The notes: generated by a model from the sequence alone, not told the origin. DNA of 64,000 nt from Streptomyces sp. PCS3-D2 (GCF_000612545.2 NZ_CP097800.1:6230501-6294500), one strand, 5' to 3'; positions 1-8,587 are shown, counted from the stretch's first letter. Made by a program: numbers and translations.

Positions 1-6
1 ACCGCC

Positions 7-1242
7 ATGGCCGACACCCCCGCCTACCCCGTAGGACTCCGCCTCGCCGGCCGCCGCGTCGTCGTCATCGGCGGTGGCCAGGTCGCCCAGCGGCGACTCC
101 CCGCGCTGGTCGCGGCCGGCGCCGACGTCCTGCTCGTCTCGCCCTCCGCCACCCCCTCGGTGGACGCGATGGCCGAGACCGGCGAGATCCGCTGGGAACG
201 CCGCCGCTACCAGGACGGCGACCTCGCCGGGGCCTGGTACGCCCTGATCGCCACGCAGCACCGCGAGGTCAACGAGCGGGCCTCCGCCGAGGCCGAGCGT
301 GAGCGCGTCTGGTGCGTGCGTGCCGACGACGCCGCGGCGGCCACCGCGTGGACCCCGGCCACCGGCCGCATCGAGGGCGTCACGGTCGCCGTGCTGACGG
401 GCAACGATCCCCGCCGCTCCGCCGCCGTCCGCGACGCCGTGGTCGAGGGCCTCCGCGACGGCAGCCTCGCCGCCCCGGGACACCGCCACAAGTCCACCCC
501 CGGCGTCGCCCTCGTCGGCGGCGGCCCCGGCGACCCCGACCTGATCACGGTGCGCGGCCGCCGCCTCCTCGCCGAGGCGGACGTGGTCATCGCCGACCGG
601 CTCGGCCCCCGCGACCTGCTGGACGAGCTCCCCCCGCACGTCGAGGTCATCGACGCCGCGAAGATCCCGTACGGCCGGTACATGGCCCAGGAGGCCATCA
701 ACAACGCGCTGATCGAGCACGCCAGGGCGGGCAAGGCCGTGGTCCGGCTCAAGGGCGGCGACCCGTACGTCTTCGGCCGCGGCATGGAGGAGCTCCAGGC
801 CCTCGCCGAGGCCGGCATCGCCTGCACCGTGGTCCCCGGCATCTCCAGTTCCATCTCGGTCCCCAGCGCCGCCGGCATCCCGGTCACCCACCGCGGGGTC
901 GCCCACGAGTTCACCGTGGTCAGCGGTCACGTCGGCCCCGACGACCCGCGTTCCCTCGTGGACTGGGCCTCCCTCGCCAAGCTCACCGGCACCCTCGTGA
1001 TCCTCATGGGCGTCGACAAGATCGGACTGATCGCCGAGGCGCTCGTGCGCCACGGCCGCCCCGCGGACACCCCGGTCGCGGTCGTCCAGGAGGGCACCAC
1101 GGCCACCCAGCGCCGCGTGGACGCCACCCTGGCCACGGTCGGTGCGACGGTCCGCGCCGAGGAGGTCCGCCCGCCCGCGGTCATCATCATCGGCGAGGTC
1201 GTCCGCGTCGGAACCCCGGACGTTCCCACCACCAGCGCCTGA
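7..1242 (+). CDS. cysG: Siroheme synthase / uroporphyrinogen-III C-methyltransferase
   Basis: A 411-residue bifunctional enzyme for siroheme synthesis. The N-terminal part (about residues 9-160) is a precorrin-2 dehydrogenase-type domain with a dinucleotide-binding GGGQVA turn at 22-27. The C-terminal part (about 165-405) is a SAM-dependent SUMT domain with GGGPGDPDLIT at 171-181, a KGGDPYVFGRG motif near 250 and a PGISSS motif near 279. The family methylates uroporphyrinogen III and oxidises precorrin-2 on the way to the sulfite/nitrite reductase cofactor. The ATG at 7 lies at the window edge, so its ribosome binding site and any operon partner upstream cannot be judged. The next gene follows after 42 nt. 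Confidence 0.93.
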   Translation: MADTPAYPVGLRLAGRRVVVIGGGQVAQRRLPALVAAGADVLLVSPSATPSVDAMAETGEIRWERRRYQDGDLAGAWYALIATQHREVNERASAEAERERVWCVRADDAAAATAWTPATGRIEGVTVAVLTGNDPRRSAAVRDAVVEGLRDGSLAAPGHRHKSTPGVALVGGGPGDPDLITVRGRRLLAEADVVIADRLGPRDLLDELPPHVEVIDAAKIPYGRYMAQEAINNALIEHARAGKAVVRLKGGDPYVFGRGMEELQALAEAGIACTVVPGISSSISVPSAAGIPVTHRGVAHEFTVVSGHVGPDDPRSLVDWASLAKLTGTLVILMGVDKIGLIAEALVRHGRPADTPVAVVQEGTTATQRRVDATLATVGATVRAEEVRPPAVIIIGEVVRVGTPDVPTTSA

Positions 1243-1284
1243 CAGGCCGTTGGCACCGCACCCAGGACAAGGCAGTATCACCCT

Positions 1285-2094
1285 GTGGCTGATCTCATCA
1301 CCATCACCGACCCCGACGACCCCCGGCTGCGCGACTACACGGGCCTGACCGACGTCGAACTCCGGCGCAGGCGCGAGCCGGCGGAAGGCCTCTTCATCGC
1401 CGAGGGCGAGAAGGTCATCAGACGGGCCAAGGACGCCGGTTACGAGATGCGCTCGATGCTGCTGTCCGCCAAGTGGGTCGACGTCATGCGCGACGTCATC
1501 GACGAGATCCCGGCACCGGTCTACGCCGTCAGCCCCGATCTGGCCGAGCGCGTCACGGGCTACCACGTGCACCGCGGGGCCCTCGCCTCCATGCAGCGCA
1601 AGCCGCTGCCGGCGGCCGAGGAACTCCTCGCCACCACCCGCCGCGTGGTCGTCATGGAGGCGGTCAACGACCACACCAACATCGGGGCCATCTTCCGCAG
1701 CGCCGCCGCCCTCGGAATGGACGCGGTGCTGCTGTCCCCCGACTGCGCGGATCCGCTCTACCGGCGCTCGGTCAAGGTCTCCATGGGCGCGGTGTTCTCC
1801 GTCCCCTACGCCCGCCTGGAGGCCTGGCCCAAGAGCCTGGACTCGGTGCGCGAGGCCGGCTTCAAGCTGCTCGCGCTGACCCCGCACGAGAAGGCGACGC
1901 CCATCGACGTGGCCGCCCCGCAGTCCCTGGAGCGGGTCGCGCTGATGCTGGGCGCCGAGGGCGACGGCCTGTCCACGCGGGCGCTGGTCGCGGCCGACGA
2001 GTGGGTGCGCATCCCGATGGCCCACGGCGTGGACTCGTTGAACGTGGGCGCCGCCGCGGCGGTCGCCTTCTACGCGGTGGCCCAGGACCGATAG
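1285..2094 (+). CDS. TrmH/SpoU-family RNA 2'-O-methyltransferase
   Basis: A 269-residue SpoU-type RNA ribose methyltransferase starting at a GTG. All three family motifs are visible: the NDHTNIGAIFRSAAALG stretch (motif 1, near 130), GAEGDGLS (motif 2, near 214) and the IPMAHGVDSLNVGAAAA stretch (motif 3, near 235). The N-terminal 100 residues form the usual substrate-binding extension that starts with a helical EPAEGLFIAEGEKVI-type segment. Members methylate tRNA or 23S rRNA; the exact target cannot be read from sequence. It probably shares a transcript with cysG, 42 nt upstream, and ends 12 nt from the convergent kinase gene. Confidence 0.88.
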   Translation: MADLITITDPDDPRLRDYTGLTDVELRRRREPAEGLFIAEGEKVIRRAKDAGYEMRSMLLSAKWVDVMRDVIDEIPAPVYAVSPDLAERVTGYHVHRGALASMQRKPLPAAEELLATTRRVVVMEAVNDHTNIGAIFRSAAALGMDAVLLSPDCADPLYRRSVKVSMGAVFSVPYARLEAWPKSLDSVREAGFKLLALTPHEKATPIDVAAPQSLERVALMLGAEGDGLSTRALVAADEWVRIPMAHGVDSLNVGAAAAVAFYAVAQDR

Positions 2095-2106
2095 CGCCCG
2101 GCGGCG

Positions 2107-3309
2107 TCACAGCTTCTGGGCGGCCGCGATGCCCAGCGCCACGATCAGCGTCACCACGATGAACACGATCAGGCGCTGGCGCATCAGCCTCGGGTCCGGC
2201 CGTGCGGGGCGCCGCCCCGCGCCCGTCGTCCTGGGCGCCGGGCGGCCGCCCGTGCGCCCCGCCGTCGGCCGGGAGGACGGACCGCCGGAACCGCGCGGGT
2301 TGCGCGAGGAGGAGGGCCGCGAGTGCGGGCCGCCCGACGAGCCGCCCTGCGCCCTGGGCGCGCCGCCGCCGGTACGGCGCTCCGTACGCCGTTCCGCGTG
2401 CTCCAGGGCGCCTTCGGGCAGCCGTCCCGTGGGCCGGTCGGTCCGTGCCCGCTGTGCCGGCGGACGGCCGTCCGACAGCCCCTGCGCCTCGCGGGCCGCG
2501 ATCTCCTTGAGCCGCATCGACAGCTGGAGCGTGCTGGGCCGCTCCTCGGGGTCCTTGGCCAGGCAGGCCCGTACGAGGGGCGCCAGGGCGTCCGGGACGC
2601 CCTGCAGGTGCGGCTCCTCGTGCACGACGCGGTACAGCATGACCTCGGAACTGCCGTGCCCGAAGGGCGAGTCGGCGGTGGCCGCGTAGGCGAGGGTGGC
2701 GCCGAGCGCGAAGACGTCCGTGGCCGGGGTGACGGCGGCGCCGCGTACCTGCTCGGGCGCGAGGAAGCCGGGGGAGCCCACGGCCGTGCCCACATGGGTG
2801 AGCGTGCTCGCACCCGTGGCCCAGGCGATCCCGAAGTCGATGATCCTGGGGCCCTTGGGGGACAGGAGGATGTTCGACGGTTTGAGGTCCCGGTGGACGA
2901 CTCCCGCCTCGTGGACGGCGACCAGTCCCTCGGAGAGCGCGGCGCCCACGGCGGCGATCTGCGCGGCCGTCAGGGGACCCTCCTCGGCCACCTTGTCGTG
3001 CAGCGAGGGACCGGGCACGTACTGGGTGGCGAACCACGGCCGCTCGGCCTCCAGGTCCGCGGCGACCAGGCGCGCCGTGCATCCGCCCCGGATGCGCCGA
3101 GCGGCGGACACCTCGCGGGCGAACCGCGAGCGGAACTCCTGGTCCTCGGCCAGATCCGGCCGGATGACCTTGAGGGCGACGCGCTGTCCGCGCCGGTCCG
3201 ATCCCAGGTAGACCACGCCCATGCCGCCGGCCCCGAGCCGCCGGTGCAGTCTGAACGAGCCGACGACACGCGGGTCCTCGCGCCGGAGCCGCATCATCGC
3301 CATGTCCAC
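2107..3309 (-). CDS. Membrane-anchored serine/threonine protein kinase
   Basis: A 400-residue Hanks-type kinase. The kinase domain (about 17-275) has the glycine loop GAGGMGVVY (26-34), catalytic Lys47, HRDLKPSN with catalytic Asp141, DFG (Asp158) and APE (184-186). A Pro/Arg/Gly-rich linker of about 100 residues follows, and a single hydrophobic segment (about 378-397) sits almost at the C-terminus. The kinase is therefore cytoplasmic and held to the membrane by a tail, with only a few residues outside and no PASTA or other sensor domain. It is monocistronic as far as can be seen. Substrates are unknown. Confidence 0.9.
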   Translation of the reverse strand: MDMAMMRLRREDPRVVGSFRLHRRLGAGGMGVVYLGSDRRGQRVALKVIRPDLAEDQEFRSRFAREVSAARRIRGGCTARLVAADLEAERPWFATQYVPGPSLHDKVAEEGPLTAAQIAAVGAALSEGLVAVHEAGVVHRDLKPSNILLSPKGPRIIDFGIAWATGASTLTHVGTAVGSPGFLAPEQVRGAAVTPATDVFALGATLAYAATADSPFGHGSSEVMLYRVVHEEPHLQGVPDALAPLVRACLAKDPEERPSTLQLSMRLKEIAAREAQGLSDGRPPAQRARTDRPTGRLPEGALEHAERRTERRTGGGAPRAQGGSSGGPHSRPSSSRNPRGSGGPSSRPTAGRTGGRPAPRTTGAGRRPARPDPRLMRQRLIVFIVVTLIVALGIAAAQKL

Positions 3310-3855
3310 CCCGCTGACCGGTCGTCCTGTTGACGTGCCACAGCTTACGGACCATCCGGCATGCGTGCTCAGAGGCCGCGCCCTCGTCGGGAGATTCGAT
3401 CGTCAGTGCGGCGCAGCACTCTTGAGAGAGCATCAGGGATCCGGCCCGCCGGTCCGGCCGCGATCGGCGCCTGGCCCAAACGGCCCATCGGGCAAGGGGA
3501 TTGACGCTTCGGAGCAGGTCGGAGCGCACCGGGGCGTGCGCCGGCGCCGTGGTGACCCGAGCCGATCCCGCCCATGCCCCATCGACGGACACGCATGCGC
3601 AGGGAGTGACGAAAGTGAGGGAAGTCACTACCCTCCGGTCATCCCTTCCGGGATGACCCCGACGCGGGGAGGAAGCTCTCCACCCAGGGGAGTACACCGC
3701 GCGGTCGCCCTCATCCTCCTGGAGGCCCGGCAATGGGTACGAGGGCATGAGGCCGGCGGCCGTCCGCCCGCCTAGTGTTGAGGTCAAGCGGCGGGTGATG
3801 CACTCGTCCCCCGAGGTCAAGAACCCGCCGCTGTCAGACGACAGGGGAGAGGGCC
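3310..3855. other. 546-bp intergenic region without a convincing gene
   Basis: This stretch separates the divergent kinase gene and a 61-codon gene. Short open frames on both strands exist but lack ribosome binding sites and recognisable protein content, so I do not call a gene. It contains two inverted repeats close together near 3605-3658 (the stronger one is listed separately). A possible minus-strand -10 box (TAAGCT, read from 3347 to 3342) lies upstream of the kinase. A regulatory RNA or an operator for the small gene would fit here, but nothing proves either. Confidence 0.5.
3637..3658. repeat. Perfect 9-bp inverted repeat with 4-nt loop
   Basis: GGTCATCCC is followed by TTCC and then by its exact complement GGGATGACC. 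A second, weaker inverted repeat (AGTGAC at 3605-3610 and GTCACT at 3624-3629) lies just to the left. There is no run of T after the hairpin, so it is a poor intrinsic terminator. It could be an operator or part of a structured leader, about 200 nt upstream of the 61-residue gene. Confidence 0.5.
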
Positions 3856-4041
3856 ATGGCGGACACCGCACGGCAGGGACGCAAGGCATTCGCGTTCAAC
3901 GGCCATGAGTCCGGCACTCGCCACCCGCTGGTGGCCGCGGCCATGGTGCTCCCCCTGGCCGCCCTGCTGCTCTTCCTCTTCGGAGGGTTCGACCAGCTGG
4001 CGGCACAGGCGTCGTCCGTGGGCATGATGCCGGGGCGCTGA
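3856..4041 (+). CDS. Small membrane protein, function unknown
   Basis: A 61-residue protein starting at an ATG preceded by a purine-rich AGGGGAGAGGG ribosome binding site. Residues about 1-24 are polar and basic, about 25-43 are a strongly hydrophobic single membrane segment rich in Ala/Leu, and the tail is short and Gly/Met-rich. A strong hairpin terminator lies 90 nt downstream, which supports a real short transcript. I do not recognise a characterised family; it looks like one of the small conserved Streptomyces membrane proteins. Confidence 0.7.
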   Translation: MADTARQGRKAFAFNGHESGTRHPLVAAAMVLPLAALLLFLFGGFDQLAAQASSVGMMPGR

Positions 4042-4130
4042 GCGGCGCCCCGGGCCCGGGAGAGCGGTCCGGGCCGGGACATCGGGCCTGCTGTACCCCG
4101 TGGGGACGGGGGCGCGGCGGACGGCAGGTG

Positions 4131-4178
4131 AAGGGTGCTGCCCGCACGGCTGGGGAGTCGTGCGGGCAGCACCCTTTT
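4131..4178 (+). terminator. Intrinsic terminator of the 61-residue gene
   Basis: An 18-bp perfect stem (4131-4148 with 4159-4176) around a 10-nt loop is followed by TT, giving a T run at 4175-4178. The stem begins AAGGGTGCTGCCC. Because the other strand also ends in a short A/T run it may work in both directions. Confidence 0.85.
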
Positions 4179-4220
4179 CGGCGTCCGCACCGGAGTTCCG
4201 CACCCGTGTGGACGAACGCG

Positions 4221-4250
4221 AAAGCCCCGGCCGTGGAGGGCCGGGGCTTT
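4221..4250 (-). terminator. Terminator of the tRNA operon
   Basis: A 12-bp perfect stem (AAAGCCCCGGCC at 4221-4232 with its complement at 4239-4250) encloses a 6-nt loop. Read on the minus strand it lies 5 nt beyond the encoded CCA of the last tRNA gene and ends in TTT, so it should stop transcription of the tRNA operon. Confidence 0.8.
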
Positions 4251-4257
4251 TCGGTGG

Positions 4258-4329
4258 TGCGCGATACTGGGATTGAACCAGTGACCTCTTCCGTGTCAGG
4301 GAAGCGCTCTCCCGCTGAGCTAATCGCGC
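4258..4329 (-). tRNA. tRNA-Val (anticodon GAC), copy with encoded CCA
   Basis: A 72-nt cloverleaf on the minus strand. The acceptor stem is GCGCGAT paired with ATCGCGC, the anticodon loop is CTGACAC inside a CTTCC/GGAAG stem, and the T arm contains GGTTCAA. The discriminator is A, and the next three bases (4257-4255 on the minus strand) are CCA, so this copy encodes its own 3' end. It is the last gene of a Gly-Cys-Val-Val-Val operon. Confidence 0.95.
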
Positions 4330-4369
4330 GGGACCGCGGTGCAAAACCGCAGGTGATGCCTGTACTGCG

Positions 4370-4441
4370 TGCGCGATACTGGGATTGAACCAGTGACCTC
4401 TTCCGTGTCAGGGAAGCGCTCTCCCGCTGAGCTAATCGCGC
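4370..4441 (-). tRNA. tRNA-Val (anticodon GAC), second copy
   Basis: The 72-nt sequence is identical over its whole length to the copy at 4258-4329, including the GCGCGAT acceptor stem and the CTGACAC anticodon loop. The bases after the discriminator A read CGC, so CCA must be added by the nucleotidyltransferase. It lies 40 bp from its neighbour on the operon's downstream side and 19 bp from the third copy. Confidence 0.95.
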
Positions 4442-4460
4442 GGGGATCCTTGCGGATCAG

Positions 4461-4532
4461 TGGACGATACTGGGATTGAACCAGTGACCTCTTCCGTGTC
4501 AGGGAAGCGCTCTCCCGCTGAGCTAATCGTCC
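4461..4532 (-). tRNA. tRNA-Val (anticodon GAC), third copy with variant acceptor stem
   Basis: This 72-nt gene has the same body and GAC anticodon as the two other copies but a different acceptor stem: GGACGAT with the compensating ATCGTCC. The paired changes keep full complementarity. The bases after the discriminator A read CTG, so CCA is not encoded. The gene begins a single base after the encoded CCA end of tRNA-Cys. Confidence 0.95.
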
Positions 4533-4536
4533 TTGG

Positions 4537-4607
4537 AGGTGGAGACGGGATTTGAACCCGTGTAGACGGCTTTGCAGGCCGTTGCCTCGCCTCTCGGCCA
4601 CTCCACC
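4537..4607 (-). tRNA. tRNA-Cys (anticodon GCA)
   Basis: A 71-nt cloverleaf on the minus strand with acceptor stem GGTGGAG/CTCCACC, anticodon loop CTGCAAA and T loop GTTCAAA. The discriminator is U, as expected for bacterial tRNA-Cys, and CCA is encoded at 4536-4534. It lies between tRNA-Gly and the first tRNA-Val of the operon. Confidence 0.95.
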
Positions 4608-4646
4608 ATGGAGCTGCAGGGGTTCTCGGGAAGATCCCCCACTTCG

Positions 4647-4719
<73 letters not shown>

Positions 4720-4773
4720 AGGTCACCGTGTTCGCTCCGGGGTTTCCCCCTTCGCTCCCTGGCGACGTGTTGA

Positions 4774-4801
4774 ACTCTAGCGGATTCCCGGGCCAGCTCA
4801 A
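4774..4801 (-). promoter_or_regulatory. Promoter of the tRNA Gly-Cys-Val3 operon
   Basis: On the minus strand TTGAGC (4801-4796) and TAGAGT (4779-4774) are separated by 16 bp, close to the housekeeping sigma consensus of actinobacteria. Transcription would start near 4768, leaving a leader of about 50 nt before tRNA-Gly. Confidence 0.6.
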
Positions 4802-4885
4802 AAACGCGTTTCCGCAGCGTGCTGCCGCGCGATCACCACAGGTCACCCAGTCGTCACCGCACCGGCGCCCTCGCGTCACCGGTCA

Positions 4886-4891
4886 TAGACT
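4886..4891 (+). promoter_or_regulatory. -10 box for a leaderless pabB transcript
   Basis: TAGACT ends 7 bp before the GTG start of pabB. Transcription from this box would begin at or next to the start codon, which favours a leaderless mRNA and supports the chosen start. No good -35 is visible. Confidence 0.55.
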
Positions 4892-4898
4892 CGCAGCC

Positions 4899-5984
4899 GT
4901 GCACGACCTGCCCCCCATGGCCCGCTTCGGCGGCCTCCTCGCGACCGACCTGCGGGATGTCACCAGTGATCCCGCCGCCCTCGACTCCACCGGCTTCTGG
5001 GCCGTGACCGCCGACTTCGAAGGGCGCCTCGTCTGTGCGCGTTTCGGGGACGTCCGGCCCGACCCTGTCCCCGCGCCCGTGCCGGGCGCCTGGCACGGCC
5101 CCGAGGCCGACCGGTGGACCTCCTCCCTCGACCGGGCCGCGTACGTCGCCGGAGTGCGCCGCATCCGCGAGCACATCGCGGCCGGTGAGGTCTACCAGGC
5201 CAACCTCTGCCGCGTGATGTCCGCGCCGCTGCCGCGTGTGGACCGGGCCGATGTCGACGCCCTCACCGCGCTCCTCGCGCGCGGCAATCCCGCACCCTTC
5301 GCAGGAACGATTCGTCTCGCCGCCCACGGCGTGGAGATCGCCACCGCCTCGCCCGAGCTGTACCTGCGCCGCGAGGGCCGCCGCGTGGAGTCCGGACCCA
5401 TCAAGGGCACCGGCCGCACCGCCGGCGACCTCCTCCCCAAGGACCACGCCGAGAACGTGATGATCGTGGACCTCGTGCGCAACGACCTGGGCCGGGTCTG
5501 CGCCACGGGGTCGGTGTCCGTCCCCGAGCTGTGCGCCGTCGAGGAGCACCCCGGCCTCGTGCACCTCGTCTCCACGGTGAGCGGCGAACTGGCCGACGGC
5601 GCCGGCTGGCCCGAACTGCTCGCCGCAACCTTCCCGCCCGGATCCGTCACGGGCGCGCCCAAGTCCTCCGCCCTGCGGATCATCGAGGCCCTGGAGACCG
5701 CCCCGCGCGGCCCCTACTGCGGAGGCATCGGATGGGTCGACGCGGACCGCGGCACCGGCGAGCTCGCCGTCGGCATCCGTACCTTCTGGATAGACCGGGC
5801 GGCCCCCGGCGGCCCCCGCCTGCTCTTCGGCACGGGGGCCGGCATCACCTGGGGCTCCGACCCCGACCGCGAGTGGGCGGAGACCGAGCTCAAAGCGGCC
5901 CGCCTGCTGCGGGTCGCGGCGGGACGGGAGACCGGCGGCAGCGCCCAAGGAGCGAACGGCACCACCGGAAGGACAGCACCATGA
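4899..5984 (+). CDS. pabB: Aminodeoxychorismate synthase component I
   Basis: A 361-residue chorismate-binding enzyme that makes 4-amino-4-deoxychorismate for folate. The conserved C-terminal chorismate-binding domain carries a PIKGT motif; a Lys at this place is typical of PabB, whereas anthranilate synthase TrpE has PIAGT. Further conserved features are the VDLVRNDLGRV segment, GSVTGAPK and the GAGITWGSDP segment. The open frame runs back into the tRNA genes, so I start at the GTG at 4899, 7 bp after a TAGACT box; ATG 4917 is the alternative. The stop overlaps the pabC start (ATGA). No glutaminase component is adjacent. Confidence 0.88.
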   Translation: MHDLPPMARFGGLLATDLRDVTSDPAALDSTGFWAVTADFEGRLVCARFGDVRPDPVPAPVPGAWHGPEADRWTSSLDRAAYVAGVRRIREHIAAGEVYQANLCRVMSAPLPRVDRADVDALTALLARGNPAPFAGTIRLAAHGVEIATASPELYLRREGRRVESGPIKGTGRTAGDLLPKDHAENVMIVDLVRNDLGRVCATGSVSVPELCAVEEHPGLVHLVSTVSGELADGAGWPELLAATFPPGSVTGAPKSSALRIIEALETAPRGPYCGGIGWVDADRGTGELAVGIRTFWIDRAAPGGPRLLFGTGAGITWGSDPDREWAETELKAARLLRVAAGRETGGSAQGANGTTGRTAP

Positions 5985-6802
5985 GAATCTGGCTCGACGG
6001 AGCCCTGCGGGACGCCGACAGCGCGACGGTGTCCGTCCTCGACCACGGGCTCACCGTGGGAGACGGCGTCTTCGAGACGCTCAAGACGCAGCGCGGCCGG
6101 GCGTTCGCGCTCACCCGCCACCTGGAACGGCTGACCCGCTCCGCCCGGGGCCTCGGCCTCCCCGACCCCGACCTCGACGAGGTGCGCCGCGCCTGCGCCG
6201 CGGTCCTGGAGGCCGACCCCGTCGAACACGGGCGGCTGCGCCTCACCTACACCGCCGGCGTCGCCCCGCTCGGCTCCGACCGCGGCGCCGCCGGGCCCAC
6301 CCTGATCGCCGCCGTCGCCCCCTCCCCCCGCCGCCCGGACACCACCGCCGTCGTCACGGTCCCCTGGGTCCGCAACGAGCGTTCCGCCGTGGCCGGCCTG
6401 AAGACCACCTCGTACGCGGAGAACGTGGTCGCGCTCGCCGCCGCGCACCAGGCGGGCGCCTCCGAGGCGCTTCTGGCCAACACCGTCGGCAGGCTCTGCG
6501 AGGGCACCGGCTCCAACGTGTTCGTCGTGCTCGACGGGGAACTGCACACCCCGCCCCTGGAATCAGGCTGCCTCGCCGGAATCACCCGTGCCCTCATCGT
6601 CGACTGGGCCGGCGCCAAGGAGACGGACCTGCCCTTCGACGTCCTCGAACGCGCCGAGGAGGTCTTCGTGACCTCCTCGCTGCGCGACGCCCAGGCGGTG
6701 GTCCGCCTCGACGGCCGGGAACTGGGCACCGGGCCCGGACCGGTCACGGCCGAGGTCATGCGGATCTTCGAGGTGAAGGCCGGAGCCGACCTCGATCCGT
6801 GA
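5981..6802 (+). CDS. pabC: 4-amino-4-deoxychorismate lyase, class IV aminotransferase fold
   Basis: A 273-residue PLP enzyme expected to split aminodeoxychorismate into p-aminobenzoate and pyruvate. Fold-type IV hallmarks are present: the DHGLTVGDGVFET segment (21-33), the PLP-binding Lys141 in LKTTSY and the EGTGSNVF phosphate-binding region (174-181). A branched-chain aminotransferase-like or D-amino-acid aminotransferase role is possible by sequence alone, but the 4-bp overlap with pabB argues for the folate step. Confidence 0.85.
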   Translation: MRIWLDGALRDADSATVSVLDHGLTVGDGVFETLKTQRGRAFALTRHLERLTRSARGLGLPDPDLDEVRRACAAVLEADPVEHGRLRLTYTAGVAPLGSDRGAAGPTLIAAVAPSPRRPDTTAVVTVPWVRNERSAVAGLKTTSYAENVVALAAAHQAGASEALLANTVGRLCEGTGSNVFVVLDGELHTPPLESGCLAGITRALIVDWAGAKETDLPFDVLERAEEVFVTSSLRDAQAVVRLDGRELGTGPGPVTAEVMRIFEVKAGADLDP

Positions 6803-6842
6803 ACACCGGTGACGCGGAGCCGCAGGGCAGGTAGAACTCGAA

Positions 6843-7688
6843 GTGATGACCACCACCCTGCGGCCCGCGCAGCCGCTTCAGCGAAACAGCGACGGCACCC
6901 GACGGCGGGCCTACGAGGTCCGGGTCAACAGCCGTCGGGTCGGCACGCTCGAACTGGCCACCCGGTCCGCCGCCCAGCCCACCGTCGGCGTGATCCGGGG
7001 GCTGTGGATCGACGAGGGCGACCGGCGGCGCGGCCGCGGCACGGTGGCCGCGCTCGCCGCCGAGGAGGTGCTGCGCTCCTGGCGCTGCACTTCGATCGCG
7101 GTGTCGGTGCCCGCCGACGCCGGGCCGGCGCTGCGGATGGCGGCGGCCCTCGGCTATCGGGAGACCGGCCGCGTCATGGCCAAGGAACTGCCGCAGCAGC
7201 CGCCGGACCTTCCGCCGGGGGCCGTCGGCCGTCCGATGAATCGGGCGGAGTTCGACGCCTGGCTGGAGCCGGGCATCGTCGAGTACGGCCGCAGGCTCAC
7301 CGCCCCGGGCATGACCGAGGAGCAGGGCGTGGCCGCCTCCCGCGCCGAACACGCCAGGATGCTGCCCGACGGCTCCGACACCCCGGGGACGGCTTTCCTC
7401 CTGCTGGAGACCCCGGCGGGGGAGCCGCTGGGCACCGTGTGGGTGGGGGAGTGCGAACTACCGGGCCTGGGCACCGTCCCGTACGTGTACGACGTCAAGG
7501 TCGCGCCGGAACACCGCGGGCAGGGCCACGGGCGGACCCTGATGCTGCTCGCCGAGCGGACCGTGCTGGCCGCCGGGGACAGCCGGCTGGGCCTCCATGT
7601 GGTCGAGGGCAACACCCCGGCCCGGCGGCTCTACGCGTCGCTCGGGTACCGGGACATCGCGGTGAACGCCTCCAAGGCGCTGATCTAG
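6843..7688 (+). CDS. Tandem-domain GNAT acetyltransferase
   Basis: A 281-residue protein with two GNAT-like halves. The first (about 20-115) has an acetyl-CoA-binding-type RRRGRG at 61-66 and an ALGYRETGR end. The second (about 130-281) has HRGQGHGRTLM at 224-234 and the typical NTPARRLYASLGYR end at 257-270. Either the GTG at 6843 or the ATG at 6846 may be used. The second half looks catalytically complete; the first could be degenerate. The substrate is unknown. It lies 40 nt after pabC but is probably unrelated in function. Confidence 0.8.
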   Translation: MMTTTLRPAQPLQRNSDGTRRRAYEVRVNSRRVGTLELATRSAAQPTVGVIRGLWIDEGDRRRGRGTVAALAAEEVLRSWRCTSIAVSVPADAGPALRMAAALGYRETGRVMAKELPQQPPDLPPGAVGRPMNRAEFDAWLEPGIVEYGRRLTAPGMTEEQGVAASRAEHARMLPDGSDTPGTAFLLLETPAGEPLGTVWVGECELPGLGTVPYVYDVKVAPEHRGQGHGRTLMLLAERTVLAAGDSRLGLHVVEGNTPARRLYASLGYRDIAVNASKALI

Positions 7689-7876
7689 GGTGCGTGGTGT
7701 GACGTGGCGAAGGGAACGCCCTGCGCCCGAAGCCAGCCGGGCCTCGCCACGACGTTCCGGTGCCCCGCCGGGCAACCGTCGCCCCGGAGGGATGTCGGGG
7801 GCACGTCCCGGTAGGCCCGCCCGGTGCTCCTTCGGCCGCCCCTGATCCGTCGGACAGGGATCCCGGCGCACTCCAC

Positions 7877-8371
7877 CTAGGCCGCGAGGACGCGGTCGGC
7901 GATCTCCTCGATGCGGGCGCGCAGGCCCTCCTGGCTCTTGCCGCCGTCGAGGCGCTCGCCGTCGATCACGTACGTCGGGGTGCCGGTCACCCCGATCGCC
8001 TTGCCCTCGGCCTGGTCGGCGTCGACGATCAGGATGTGCCGGCCGTCGATCAGGGCGGTGTCGAACTCCTCGACGTCGAGGCCCAGGCCGCGGGCCACGT
8101 CCAGTAGCACCGGCTCGCCCCGCTCGGCCAGCTCCGCGGTGCGGGCGAGCAGGGCCTCGGCGTAGGGCCAGCCCTGCCCCTGCTCGGCGGCCTCCTCGGC
8201 CGCCTGCGCGGCGGCGAACGCGTGCTTGTGCTTCTCCAGGGGGAAGTGGCGCAGCCTGATGTCCAGCCGGTCGCCGTAGCGGGCGCGCAGGGCGCGGACG
8301 TCGTCAAGGGCGCGGTGGCAGTCCGGGCACTGCAGTTCGCACCAGACGTCGAGGATCACGGAATCGGTCAT
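7877..8371 (-). CDS. DsbA-family thioredoxin-fold oxidoreductase (FrnE-like), cytoplasmic
   Basis: A 164-residue DsbA-like protein with a CPDC active site (Cys15, Cys18) directly after the first strand, a helical insertion and a GTPTYVIDG cis-proline loop near 135. There is no signal peptide, so it should act in the cytoplasm. In-frame sequence continues upstream of the ATG at 8371, but the fold begins there. The previous gene (6843-7688) is convergent, and the 188 bp between them hold nothing recognisable. Confidence 0.85.
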   Translation of the reverse strand: MTDSVILDVWCELQCPDCHRALDDVRALRARYGDRLDIRLRHFPLEKHKHAFAAAQAAEEAAEQGQGWPYAEALLARTAELAERGEPVLLDVARGLGLDVEEFDTALIDGRHILIVDADQAEGKAIGVTGTPTYVIDGERLDGGKSQEGLRARIEEIADRVLAA

Positions 8372-8587
8372 GCGGACAGTCTCCCAGCCCCCGCCCGCCC
8401 CACGTACCCGGACCTGCACCGGGAGCCGCGCCGGGCCCCGGACCGGCACCTGGGGAGGAGAACCGACCCCGAGATCCCCCGGAGATCCCCACGGGGGAGT
8501 CCGCGTGCCTGGCCCCCGCACCGACGGGCGGTGCACGATGGACGGACAGGGACAGACCGCCCTGCCGCCGAGAGTCCGGAGGACCGC

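Noticed and set aside
3369-3596. 75-codon minus-strand open frame in the 546-bp gap
   Set aside because: It has no ribosome binding site, no hydrophobic or structured segment and a composition typical of chance frames in GC-rich DNA.
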